10,507 nucleotides of DNA from an uncultured Caryophanales bacterium (lineage in GTDB: Bacteria; Bacillota_I; Bacilli_A; RFN20; CAG-826), in contig CAMJAG010000034.1 in NCBI GenBank assembly GCA_946403545.1, positions 1-10,507 of the forward strand, read 5' to 3'. A program made the translations under genes and the position numbers. Under the pieces are notes generated by a model. That model saw only the letters and a list, made by a program, of their open reading frames with translations. It did no database searches and was not told the origin of the DNA. Each line of letters begins with the position of its first letter. Positions within the stretch are counted from its first letter, which is position 1. Positions 1-6,756 of this stretch are shown here, one piece after another.

Positions 1-1037
1 GTCATGCTAAAGCTATTGGTTTAACTATTGATGGTTTACCAGCAGGTATTAAGATAGATGAAGCCGCTATTGCAAAGGAACTTTTAAAAAGAAATCCAAA
101 GGATAGCACATCCACAGCTAGACATGAACCTGATGAAGTTCAATTCTTATGTGGTGTCTTTAATGGATTTACTACTGGTGCACCAGTTACTTTCATTATT
201 GAAAACAAAGATGCGGATTCTTCTAATTACACCAAAGGTGAAGTTCGTCCAAGTCATGCAGATTACACAAATTATATTAAATATAATGGCTTTAATGACT
301 ATAGAGGAGGAGGCTTCTCATCTGGTAGAATAACTGCTTCTTTAGTAGTTTTAGGCGCTATTTGTAAACAAATATTAGCGGAAAAAGGAATTAAGATGGG
401 TACTCACATCCATTCTTTATACAACGTAACTGATAGAGAATTCGATCAACAATTCTTAGAGGAAGATATCGATAAAGTTAAAGATGATTTATTCCCTGTT
501 TTAAGCGATGAAAGAAAAGTTGAAATGAAAGCTGCTATTGAAAGAGCAAGAAGAAAGAAAGACTCTGTCGGTGGAACACTTGAATGTGCAATTATCAACG
601 TTCCAATTGGACTTGGAGAACCATATTTTGATTCATTTGAATCAACAGTATCTCATCTTTTATTCTCGATAGGTGGAGTTAAAGGAGTTCAATTTGGTGA
701 TGGTTGGAAGTTTGCAAGATTACTTGGAAGCGAAGTAAAAGATGAACTTAGATACACTCCAGATGGAAAAGTTAAGTTTATTTCTAACCATAATGGAGGC
801 ATTTCTGGTGGAATCACTAATGGTGCTCCAATCATCTTACAAGCAATTGTTAAAGCTACTCCTTCAATTGGACAAACTCAACAAAGTATTAACTTAGAAA
901 ACAAAGAAAATATAGATTTATCTATAAATGGTAGACATGATCCATGTATCGTACATAGAGTTCGTGTCGTAATGGAAGCATTAATTGCATATGCAATTGT
1001 TGACTTATTAATGGTTAAGGAGAGTAAGAACATCTAA
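1..1037 (+). CDS. aroC: Chorismate synthase, 5' end cut off by window edge
   Basis: This enzyme converts 5-enolpyruvylshikimate-3-phosphate (EPSP) to chorismate, the last shikimate-pathway step, and needs reduced FMN as a catalytic cofactor. The frame is open from the left edge: reading from position 3 gives 344 codons to the TAA at 1035-1037. The first complete codon is the conserved His of the N-terminal GESHG-like motif (here SHAKAIG, with the Ser codon cut), so only about 10-18 residues are missing. The other family signatures follow in order: RPSHADY with the second conserved His at 255-257, a GGGFSSGR loop near 307-330, SIGGVKGVQFG near 667-693, NHNGGISGGITNG near 787-825, and GRHDPC near 928-945. 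The ATG at 396 is an internal Met, not the start. The stop shares one base with the next gene's ATG (TAATG). No damage is visible, so it should be a full-length functional enzyme once the upstream edge is added. Confidence 0.96.
   Translation, partial: HAKAIGLTIDGLPAGIKIDEAAIAKELLKRNPKDSTSTARHEPDEVQFLCGVFNGFTTGAPVTFIIENKDADSSNYTKGEVRPSHADYTNYIKYNGFNDYRGGGFSSGRITASLVVLGAICKQILAEKGIKMGTHIHSLYNVTDREFDQQFLEEDIDKVKDDLFPVLSDERKVEMKAAIERARRKKDSVGGTLECAIINVPIGLGEPYFDSFESTVSHLLFSIGGVKGVQFGDGWKFARLLGSEVKDELRYTPDGKVKFISNHNGGISGGITNGAPIILQAIVKATPSIGQTQQSINLENKENIDLSINGRHDPCIVHRVRVVMEALIAYAIVDLLMVKESKNI
1017..1022 (+). promoter_or_regulatory. Ribosome binding site of aroEK, unusually distant
   Basis: AAGGAG lies inside the end of aroC, 14 bases before the ATG at 1037, which is longer than the usual 5-10. 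The frame has a stop codon (TAA) at 1025-1027, so no upstream start is possible. The first codons encode the canonical N-terminus of AroE. Translation probably relies on coupling to aroC termination through the TAATG overlap. Confidence 0.55.
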
Positions 1038-2278
1038 TGAAAATTGGTTTAGTTGGAAAAGACCTTAAATACTCACTATCCAAAAAGATACATGAGATGT
1101 TAAATGGTAATTCTTATGAATTACTATCTTTTCCTAATGAATCCGAAGTCAAAGACTTCTTAAAAGAGGACTTTGGGTTTGTTAATGTTACTATTCCATA
1201 CAAAACATTAGCGTTTGAGTCTGTAGATGAATTAGCAAAAATCGCTAAAGAAACACACACAGTTAATTTGATTATCAATAGAAAAGGTAAACTCCAAGGC
1301 TTTAATACTGATGCTTATGGTTTTGGTTATCTTCTAGATAAATACAGGATAAAAGTTGAAGGTAAAGATTGCCTTGTTTTTGGTACTGGCGCTACCTCAA
1401 GAACTATCAAATATGTGCTTAACTTAAGAGGTGCAAAATCTATCAAATTCTTATCAAGAAAACCTGAGAATGAAGATGAGTATTCTTATAACGATATTGG
1501 TGTTATTGAAAAGGCTCAAGTTATTGTTAATTCTACACCTGTTGGAACTGATGATTTACTAGCAAAACCATTAATCGATTTTAGCAACGCAAAAGAATGT
1601 GAATATTTTGTAGATGTAGTTTATAAACCTCATAAGTCAAATATGGTCTTAGCAGCTAAGGAACATGGCATTAAAGCATATGGCGGATTGGCTATGTTAG
1701 TGGGCCAAGCAGTTAGAACTAACGAGCTATTCTATGGCAAAAAATATAACAAGTCGGATGTTGATGAGGTTTATAGAAAAGTGGCAATTTCCACGTTAAA
1801 TCTCGTTTTGATTGGTCATCCATTCTCAGGAAAGACCACTATTTCCACTTCTTTAGCAAGAGAATTGATTATTCCTTGGATTGATGTAGACGCTGAAATT
1901 GTTAGAAGAGAAAATGGTTTGTCGATCCCAGAAATCTTTGAACAAAAAGGTGAAGAATATTTTAGAGAATTAGAAAGCGCTATTATAGAAGAGTATTCTT
2001 CTAAAGTAGGTTATATTCTTTCTTTAGGTGCAGGTGCTGTTCTTAATAAAAAGAACATGGACTTATTAGTGCATAATTCCATCATTTTTAACATCAAAAG
2101 AGATATCAATACTATTGATGAAAAATCAATGTTTGGAAGACCATTAACCAGAACTAAAAAAGAGCTCGAAAAGATTATTGAAAATAGAGCAAAAATTTAT
2201 GAAAAATATGAAGACTATTTAATTGATAGCACTTCTTCAATAAATGACGCAGTTGAACTAATAAGGAGAAGCATATGA
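1037..2278 (+). CDS. aroEK: Fused shikimate dehydrogenase (AroE) - shikimate kinase (AroK)
   Basis: One 413-residue protein carries two consecutive shikimate-pathway activities: NADPH-dependent reduction of 3-dehydroshikimate to shikimate, then ATP-dependent phosphorylation to shikimate-3-phosphate. Residues 1-245 are AroE: a substrate-binding SLSKKIH near 13-19, catalytic Lys56 in NVTIPYK, catalytic Asp92 in GFNTDAYG, a glycine-rich nucleotide loop GTGATSR at 116-122, SRK at 140-142 consistent with NADP preference, NSTPVG at 165-170, and the C-terminal GGLAMLVGQA at 216-225. Residues 253-413 are AroK: Walker A GHPFSGKT at 260-267, DVD at 283-285, the substrate Arg310 in FRELE, lid Arg368 in GRPL, and Arg384. 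Both halves are near normal domain length, with only a very short linker. There is no frameshift or stop between them, so the fusion is real. One oddity is that the kinase GGG shikimate-binding motif reads GAG at 331-333. It overlaps aroC by one base and aroQ by four. Confidence 0.94.
   Translation: MKIGLVGKDLKYSLSKKIHEMLNGNSYELLSFPNESEVKDFLKEDFGFVNVTIPYKTLAFESVDELAKIAKETHTVNLIINRKGKLQGFNTDAYGFGYLLDKYRIKVEGKDCLVFGTGATSRTIKYVLNLRGAKSIKFLSRKPENEDEYSYNDIGVIEKAQVIVNSTPVGTDDLLAKPLIDFSNAKECEYFVDVVYKPHKSNMVLAAKEHGIKAYGGLAMLVGQAVRTNELFYGKKYNKSDVDEVYRKVAISTLNLVLIGHPFSGKTTISTSLARELIIPWIDVDAEIVRRENGLSIPEIFEQKGEEYFRELESAIIEEYSSKVGYILSLGAGAVLNKKNMDLLVHNSIIFNIKRDINTIDEKSMFGRPLTRTKKELEKIIENRAKIYEKYEDYLIDSTSSINDAVELIRRSI
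2263..2268 (+). promoter_or_regulatory. Ribosome binding site of aroQ
   Basis: AAGGAG sits inside the 3' end of aroEK. It is 6 bases from the ATG at 2275 and 9 bases from a second ATG at 2278, so spacing does not decide between two adjacent starts that differ by a single Met. Confidence 0.7.
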
Positions 2279-2718
2279 TGAAGTTTTACGTAATCAATGG
2301 TCCAAGTATAAATATGCTTGGTATTAGAGAACCTGACATATACGGAAAAGAGACATATTCTTCTCTGTTAGAAAACATTTCAAAATGGGCTAAAGATTTA
2401 GGCGTTGAGGTTACTTGCTTACAATCTAATATTGAAGGTGAAATCGTCAACTTCATCCAAAAAGCATATTTTGAAAAGATTGATGGCATTGTTATCAATC
2501 CAGCAGCATATACTCACACATCAGTAGCGATTTTGGATGCTTTAAAAGCATGTAATATTCCTGCTATTGAAGTTCATATCTCTGATATTGATAAAAGAGA
2601 AGACTTTAGAAAGACTTCTCTTACAAGCCAATTTTGTTTTAAAGTAATTAAAGGCTTAGGTATCGAAGGATACAAAGTCGCTATGGAAGAATTAAAGAAG
2701 TATTTGGAGGAAAAATAA
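2275..2718 (+). CDS. aroQ: 3-Dehydroquinate dehydratase, type II
   Basis: This enzyme catalyses the reversible dehydration of 3-dehydroquinate to 3-dehydroshikimate and normally forms a dodecamer in the cytoplasm. At 147 residues it has the usual length for type II and is unrelated to type I AroD. Active-site residues are all visible: Arg18 and Tyr23 in REPDIYG, Asn75 with the following PAAYTHTSVA loop including His81, Glu99 and His101 in EVHIS, and Arg112 in FRKTS. Their mutual spacing matches the known Streptomyces enzyme (Arg23, Tyr28, Glu104, His106, Arg117). The N-terminal motif is NGPSINMLG instead of the common NGPNLNLLG. The start overlaps the aroEK stop (ATGA), and an equally good ATG follows immediately at 2278. 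It shares one base with aroF (TAATG). Confidence 0.96.
   Translation: MMKFYVINGPSINMLGIREPDIYGKETYSSLLENISKWAKDLGVEVTCLQSNIEGEIVNFIQKAYFEKIDGIVINPAAYTHTSVAILDALKACNIPAIEVHISDIDKREDFRKTSLTSQFCFKVIKGLGIEGYKVAMEELKKYLEEK
2706..2710 (+). promoter_or_regulatory. Ribosome binding site of aroF
   Basis: GGAGG lies 7 bases before the ATG at 2718, ideal spacing, within the last codons of aroQ. It supports 2718 as the start. Confidence 0.75.
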
Positions 2719-3494
2719 TGGAAAACAAAGGTAACTCAGTTGTAGAAGTAAAGGGTATAAAGATTGGTAAAGGTCAACCACTAGTCTTTTTAGCAGGCCC
2801 TTGCACTATTGAAAGTAAAGAACAAGCAAATAGAATCCATGACCAACTCCTCCCATTAGGTGTCCAATTCTTTAGAGGGGGCGCTTTTAAACCAAGAACT
2901 TCTCCATATTCATTCCAAGGTTTAGGTTATGAAGGATTAAAAATCCTTAAAGAACTTAAATTACCTACTATTTCAGAAATAACTGCTATTGAACAAATTC
3001 CAGCTTTCTTAGAATCTGTTGATATCATTCAAGTTGGTGCTAGAAATATGACTAACTATGAATTATTGAAGGCATTAGGAAAGATTGATAAACCAGTTTT
3101 ATTAAAAAGAGGCTTCTCATCCACTATTGAAGAATGGTTATGCGCAGCAGAATACATTCTCTTAGGTGGTAATAAAAATGTAATTCTTTGTGAAAGAGGC
3201 ATTAGGACATTTGATGATAAAGCACGCTTTACATTAGACTTCGCTGCAATCACATATGTTAAAAGAATGTCAAATCTTCCACTTATAGTGGATCCAAGTC
3301 ATGCAGCAGGTAAGGCTTTCTTAGTTAAAGACCTTGCTCTAGCAGCAGTTGCTGCAGGTGCTGATGGACTTTTAATTGAAGTTAATGATCAACCACAATT
3401 CTCAGTGAGTGATCCTGAACAAGCAATTACACCAAATGAATTAAAAGAAATTATTGAGAAAGCCAATAAGATTAAGGAGGTTATCAATAAATGA
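2718..3494 (+). CDS. aroF: DAHP synthase (3-deoxy-7-phosphoheptulonate synthase), short KDO8P-synthase-like type
   Basis: This enzyme condenses phosphoenolpyruvate and erythrose-4-phosphate to DAHP, the first committed step of the shikimate pathway. The 258-residue protein is essentially just the type I-beta TIM-barrel core. The metal ligands are visible: Cys29 in AGPC, His195 in DPSHAAG, Glu221 in LIEV and probably Asp232. The substrate loop runs FRGGAFKPRTSPYSFQG at 52-68, LLKRG is at 128-132 and CERGIRTF at 158-165. There is no ferredoxin-like regulatory domain at the N-terminus, as in Thermotoga, and no fused chorismate mutase, as in Bacillus AroA(G). This suggests that the protein itself is not feedback-inhibited through an added domain. 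The usual EVHP after the metal Glu reads EVND. It sits last in the reaction-reversed order aroE-K-Q-F and overlaps aroA by four bases (ATGA). Confidence 0.95.
   Translation: MENKGNSVVEVKGIKIGKGQPLVFLAGPCTIESKEQANRIHDQLLPLGVQFFRGGAFKPRTSPYSFQGLGYEGLKILKELKLPTISEITAIEQIPAFLESVDIIQVGARNMTNYELLKALGKIDKPVLLKRGFSSTIEEWLCAAEYILLGGNKNVILCERGIRTFDDKARFTLDFAAITYVKRMSNLPLIVDPSHAAGKAFLVKDLALAAVAAGADGLLIEVNDQPQFSVSDPEQAITPNELKEIIEKANKIKEVINK
3474..3480 (+). promoter_or_regulatory. Ribosome binding site of aroA
   Basis: A full consensus AAGGAGG lies 10 bases before the ATG at 3491, inside the end of aroF. It fixes the aroA start despite the overlap. Confidence 0.75.
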
Positions 3495-4732
3495 ATAAGA
3501 AAGTAAAGAATTTCACACCTAACGGTTCTATTAGAGTACCATCTAGTAAGAGTTACTCTCACCGTTATTTAATATCAGCATTTATTAGTAACCGTCCAAC
3601 CACTATTACTAATGTAAATTTATGTGATGATGTTTTAAGCACTATTGAAGCATTAAAAACTTTAGGTGCTAGTTTTGAAGTCTATAAAAACAACGTTAAA
3701 TTTATAAAAAGAGTGGTAAAACACGGCCCAATTGAATTAAATGTCGGAGCAAGTGGATCAACATTAAGAATGCTTTTCCCTATCGCTATCTATCTTTATA
3801 AAGATGTCAAATTCGTTGGAAAAGCATCATTATTCTCTAGACCAATGGGTGTCTATAAGGAGATTTTAGAAAAACAAAGAATCTCATATGAAATTGGCGA
3901 AGACTTCATCCATGTTAAAGGAAATTTAAAACCAACAGACTTTGAAGTAAGAGCAGATGTTTCATCTCAATTCATTTCAGGTTTACTCTTCTTTAACGTT
4001 TTAGCAGGTTCTAAAAAGAAACTTAAAATCATTCCTCCAATTGAATCAAGATTCTATATTGTTATGACACTTAACGTCTTAGAGGAATTAGGTTTCATGT
4101 ACGAGAACAAGAGCAATGTTTATAGATATATTGGCAAGGTAAAACCAAGCACTGATGTATTTGATACAGAAGTTGACTATTCCTTATTAGCTAACTTTGC
4201 AGTTTTAGCTACATTAAAAGGCAGTGTTGAACTATTCATTAATTCAATCTCCTCATTACAAGGTGATTCAATTATTTTAGATTTCTTAAGCACTATTGGA
4301 GCGTTCATTAAATACAAAGATAACGCTATTGTAGTTACACATCATAACTTAATTCCATTTGATGTTAATCTTTCAGATTGTATTGATTTAGGACCAACTC
4401 TATTTGCTTTAGCAAGTTTAATCCCTGGAAAAACACACTTCTCAGGCATTAAGAGACTCCAATATAAAGAAAGTAATAGAATTACTTCAATGGTTAATGA
4501 ACTCAAGAAAACAGGCGTTGAAATTGAAGTAAGTGAAAATGACTTATACATTAAAGGTAAATCAAAAATCGAAGGTGATTTCACATTCGAAACATATAAT
4601 GACCATAGAATCGCTATGGCATTAACTATTTTAGGTATGAATATTGATGGTAAAGTCACTATCAAAGGTGCGGAATGTGTTAAAAAATCATACCCTAACT
4701 TCTATGAAGATTTAGAAAGCTTAAAAGGATGA
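3491..4732 (+). CDS. aroA: 3-Phosphoshikimate 1-carboxyvinyltransferase (EPSP synthase)
   Basis: This enzyme transfers the enolpyruvyl group of PEP to shikimate-3-phosphate, giving EPSP, the substrate of AroC. It has 413 residues, close to the usual 420-430, with the two-lobed inverse alpha/beta barrel pattern. Motifs in order are SSKSYSHR at 18-25 (Lys20 and Arg25 contact substrates), DDVLST at 46-51, GASGSTLR at 86-93, RPMG at 117-120, VSSQFISG at 157-164, DYSLLANF at 229-236, Asp299 in a DLGPT context as the probable catalytic Asp, KESNR at 326-330, and NDHRIAMA at 370-377. All catalytic positions are kept. It looks divergent rather than damaged, with a Bacillota-like GSTLR form of the PEP loop. 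Its TGA stop overlaps the ATG of the next gene (ATGA), which places the tRNA-modification pair in the same transcript. Confidence 0.95.
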   Translation: MNKKVKNFTPNGSIRVPSSKSYSHRYLISAFISNRPTTITNVNLCDDVLSTIEALKTLGASFEVYKNNVKFIKRVVKHGPIELNVGASGSTLRMLFPIAIYLYKDVKFVGKASLFSRPMGVYKEILEKQRISYEIGEDFIHVKGNLKPTDFEVRADVSSQFISGLLFFNVLAGSKKKLKIIPPIESRFYIVMTLNVLEELGFMYENKSNVYRYIGKVKPSTDVFDTEVDYSLLANFAVLATLKGSVELFINSISSLQGDSIILDFLSTIGAFIKYKDNAIVVTHHNLIPFDVNLSDCIDLGPTLFALASLIPGKTHFSGIKRLQYKESNRITSMVNELKKTGVEIEVSENDLYIKGKSKIEGDFTFETYNDHRIAMALTILGMNIDGKVTIKGAECVKKSYPNFYEDLESLKG

Positions 4733-5574
4733 GATTTCTAGTCGCTATATATAGTTTAAATACACTTATAAACTGTAAGGACTTTATCGAGTCCGCAGTT
4801 TTAATGACACCTAATTATTCTCAAGTCTATGAGAACGATTTTGATTTAAACAAAGCTATTGAGTTCTCTAAAGAAAACGCTATCGAACCAATTATCTCTA
4901 TCAATCGCATTTTCATGGAGAATGAATTAGACGAAATCAAATCATTCATCTTTAAATATCAAAAATATTCCTTCTTAGTTTCTGACTTAGGAGTTATTGA
5001 GATATTTAAAGAGTTAAATCTAATGGATCATGTAATCTATGACAGCTCCACGATGGTATGTAATTCATTAGATTTAAGTTATTATTCGAAATTAGGTTTA
5101 TCTGCGACATCTATGAGTAATGAAATTCCTATTCAAGACGTCATTAAAGGATATAACGACACAAAAGCGGATATCATGTATCAAGTCTTTGGAAGAAAAC
5201 TAATGTTTTATTCTAAAAGAAGACTTGTTAAATGCTATGAAGATTATAGAGATATAAAGTTAAATAGAAACAATCTTTTCATCAAAGAAGAAAAAAGAGA
5301 AGAACATATGCCTATTATTGAAAATGATAATGGATATTTTGTTTATAGAAGTTACTTTGTCTCTTTATTAGATGAAATGAAGAGTCTATCTTTCTTAAAA
5401 TATGCCTACTTTGAATCTCTTACTTTAAAAGATGAAGAACTATATCAAGTTTTAAAAGCTTATAAAGAAAATAATGGGGATTTATTAGGGAAATTGAACC
5501 TAGATATTAAAGATGGATTTGCGTATTTAGACACTATTCACGTAAAGGAGAAGATTATCAATGAGAAGAATTGA
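4729..5574 (+). CDS. trhP1: U32 family protein, short partner (YrrN/TrhP1-like), probable tRNA U34 hydroxylation factor
   Basis: The 281-residue protein matches the pattern of the shorter member of the paired U32 genes of Bacillota (Bacillus YrrN): an SSTMVCNS segment at 106-113, a QVFGRKLMFYSKR segment at 152-164, and PIIENDNG followed by VYRS at 195-207. From the family, the pair YrrN/YrrO is the counterpart of E. coli TrhP, needed for prephenate-dependent 5-hydroxyuridine at tRNA position 34. The old name peptidase U32 is probably misleading. It has only Cys16, Cys111 and Cys169 and lacks the four-Cys cluster of the next gene, so it probably acts as a non-catalytic or structural partner. 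The start codon has AAAAGG directly against it with no spacing, so initiation probably depends on ATGA coupling with aroA. The next Met is at residue 26, which would remove the family N-terminus. It overlaps the next gene by 14 bases. Confidence 0.75.
   Translation: MRFLVAIYSLNTLINCKDFIESAVLMTPNYSQVYENDFDLNKAIEFSKENAIEPIISINRIFMENELDEIKSFIFKYQKYSFLVSDLGVIEIFKELNLMDHVIYDSSTMVCNSLDLSYYSKLGLSATSMSNEIPIQDVIKGYNDTKADIMYQVFGRKLMFYSKRRLVKCYEDYRDIKLNRNNLFIKEEKREEHMPIIENDNGYFVYRSYFVSLLDEMKSLSFLKYAYFESLTLKDEELYQVLKAYKENNGDLLGKLNLDIKDGFAYLDTIHVKEKIINEKN
5544..5550 (+). promoter_or_regulatory. Ribosome binding site of trhP2
   Basis: AAAGGAG lies 10 bases before the ATG at 5561, within the 3' end of the preceding gene. 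It supports the start and the 14-base gene overlap. Confidence 0.7.
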
Positions 5575-6754
5575 ACTACTTTCTCCTGCAGGTGATTTAG
5601 AAAGATTAAAATACGCGATTATGTATGGAGCGGATGCTGTATACATAGGAGGTAAACAATACTCTTTAAGAAGTATGGCATCTAACTTTACTTTACAAGA
5701 TATTAAAGAGGGTTGTTTATTTGCGCATGAAAGAAACGCAAAAGTATATGTAACTTGTAACATGGTTATGCATGAAAGTGATATCCATGATTTACTTAAA
5801 TATTTAAAAGATTTGGAAGCGTGTGGAGTAGATGGCATTATTGCTTCTTCAGTTACTATCCTCTCCCTTGTGAAAAAAGAAACAAAAATGGAAGCACACG
5901 TTTCCACTCAACAAAGTATTTCAAATTCAAATGGAATTAAATTCTTAAAAGACACTCTAAATATAGATAGAGTCGTTTTAGCGAGAGAATGTTCTTTAGA
6001 TAACATAAAAGAAATCTGTAAAAACACTGATACAGATATTGAAGTATTCATTGAAGGCGCTATGTGTGCGTCAATTTCAGGAAGATGCATGTTAAGTAAT
6101 GTCTTAACAAATAGGGACGCTAATAGAGGCGGATGTGCTCAACCATGTAGATGGAATTATGATATCTATGAAGAAGAAAACAAAGTTTCTCCAGGAGATA
6201 CTGATTTCTCCATGGCCAGTAAAGATCTATCCGCTATTAAATATATTCCAGATTTAATCGATGCTGGAGTAGCATCTTTAAAGATAGAAGGAAGAATGAA
6301 ATCTCTCCACTATGTTGCAACTATCGTAAATGCATATAGAAGATGCATAGATGATTATTATAAAAATGGAAAGATTGATAGCTTTGATAGTTATAAAGAA
6401 AACCTTAAAAGAGGAGAAAATAGAGAAATATCTATTGGCTTCTTTAAGGGTGATGTGACTAAAAATGAAGTTATCTATAATCATGGAGTAAGTACAGCAA
6501 GTCATGATTTCGTAGGAATCATAGATTCTTTTGATGAGAAAACAGGTCTCGCTATTATGGAACAAAGAAATGTTTTAGTAGGTAATAGAGATATAGAAAT
6601 CCTCTCTCCTCATATGGCACCTTACAAAGTAAGCATCAAAGATATTTATGATGAAGATGATAATGTCTTAGAGTCCGCTAGACATCCAGGTAGTAAAGTT
6701 AAATTCTATGTAGAAAAAGGTATCGTTCTACATAAATATGATTTAGTTAGGTAA
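5561..6754 (+). CDS. trhP2: U32 family protein, Fe-S subunit (YrrO/TrhP2-like), probable prephenate-dependent tRNA U34 hydroxylase component
   Basis: The 397-residue protein opens with the U32 start LLSPAGDLERLKYAIMYGADAVY near residues 6-28 and carries the U32 signature at 160-198. This includes Cys169, Cys176, Cys192 and Cys196 (GAMC, SGRC, NRGGC, QPCRW), the likely ligands of an iron-sulfur cluster. SMASKDLS at 217-224 (codons from 6209) and LKIEGRMKS near 240-248 are further conserved blocks, and a C-terminal beta-rich domain follows. Family knowledge: TrhP proteins form 5-hydroxyuridine at the tRNA wobble position, using prephenate; this is the precursor of cmo5U or mo5U. The sequence also fits RlhA-type 23S rRNA C2501 hydroxylation, but the YrrN-like partner immediately upstream favours the tRNA role. 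One oddity: the position just before GAMC is Glu165, where relatives usually have His. It follows the aro genes without a gap, so it shares their transcript. Confidence 0.85.
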   Translation: MRRIELLSPAGDLERLKYAIMYGADAVYIGGKQYSLRSMASNFTLQDIKEGCLFAHERNAKVYVTCNMVMHESDIHDLLKYLKDLEACGVDGIIASSVTILSLVKKETKMEAHVSTQQSISNSNGIKFLKDTLNIDRVVLARECSLDNIKEICKNTDTDIEVFIEGAMCASISGRCMLSNVLTNRDANRGGCAQPCRWNYDIYEEENKVSPGDTDFSMASKDLSAIKYIPDLIDAGVASLKIEGRMKSLHYVATIVNAYRRCIDDYYKNGKIDSFDSYKENLKRGENREISIGFFKGDVTKNEVIYNHGVSTASHDFVGIIDSFDEKTGLAIMEQRNVLVGNRDIEILSPHMAPYKVSIKDIYDEDDNVLESARHPGSKVKFYVEKGIVLHKYDLVR

Positions 6755-6756
6755 TT

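Noticed and set aside
124..333. Small plus-strand reading frame of 69 residues
   Set aside because: It overlaps aroC in another frame, and its product is low-complexity with no recognisable motif.
396..1037. aroC read as a short 213-residue gene or a truncated pseudogene starting at 396
   Set aside because: The same frame is open back to position 3 and encodes conserved chorismate synthase motifs, including both conserved His residues, so the gene is only cut by the window edge.
4342..4665. Minus-strand reading frame of 107 residues inside aroA
   Set aside because: It is fully antisense to conserved EPSP synthase motifs, with no ribosome site or known fold.
5527..5907. Minus-strand reading frame of 126 residues at the trhP1/trhP2 junction
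   Set aside because: It is antisense to the conserved U32 N-terminal region; the opposite strand explains the sequence fully.
890..5925. Repeated string CAACAAAGTATT near 890 and 5909
   Set aside because: Both copies lie in coding sequence of unrelated genes, encode similar Gln-Gln-Ser-Ile residues, and have no further similarity; chance in AT-rich DNA.
5561..6754. Annotation as a collagenase-like secreted peptidase
   Set aside because: No signal peptide is seen. The Fe-S cysteine signature, the YrrN-like partner and the context fit nucleic-acid hydroxylation better than proteolysis.
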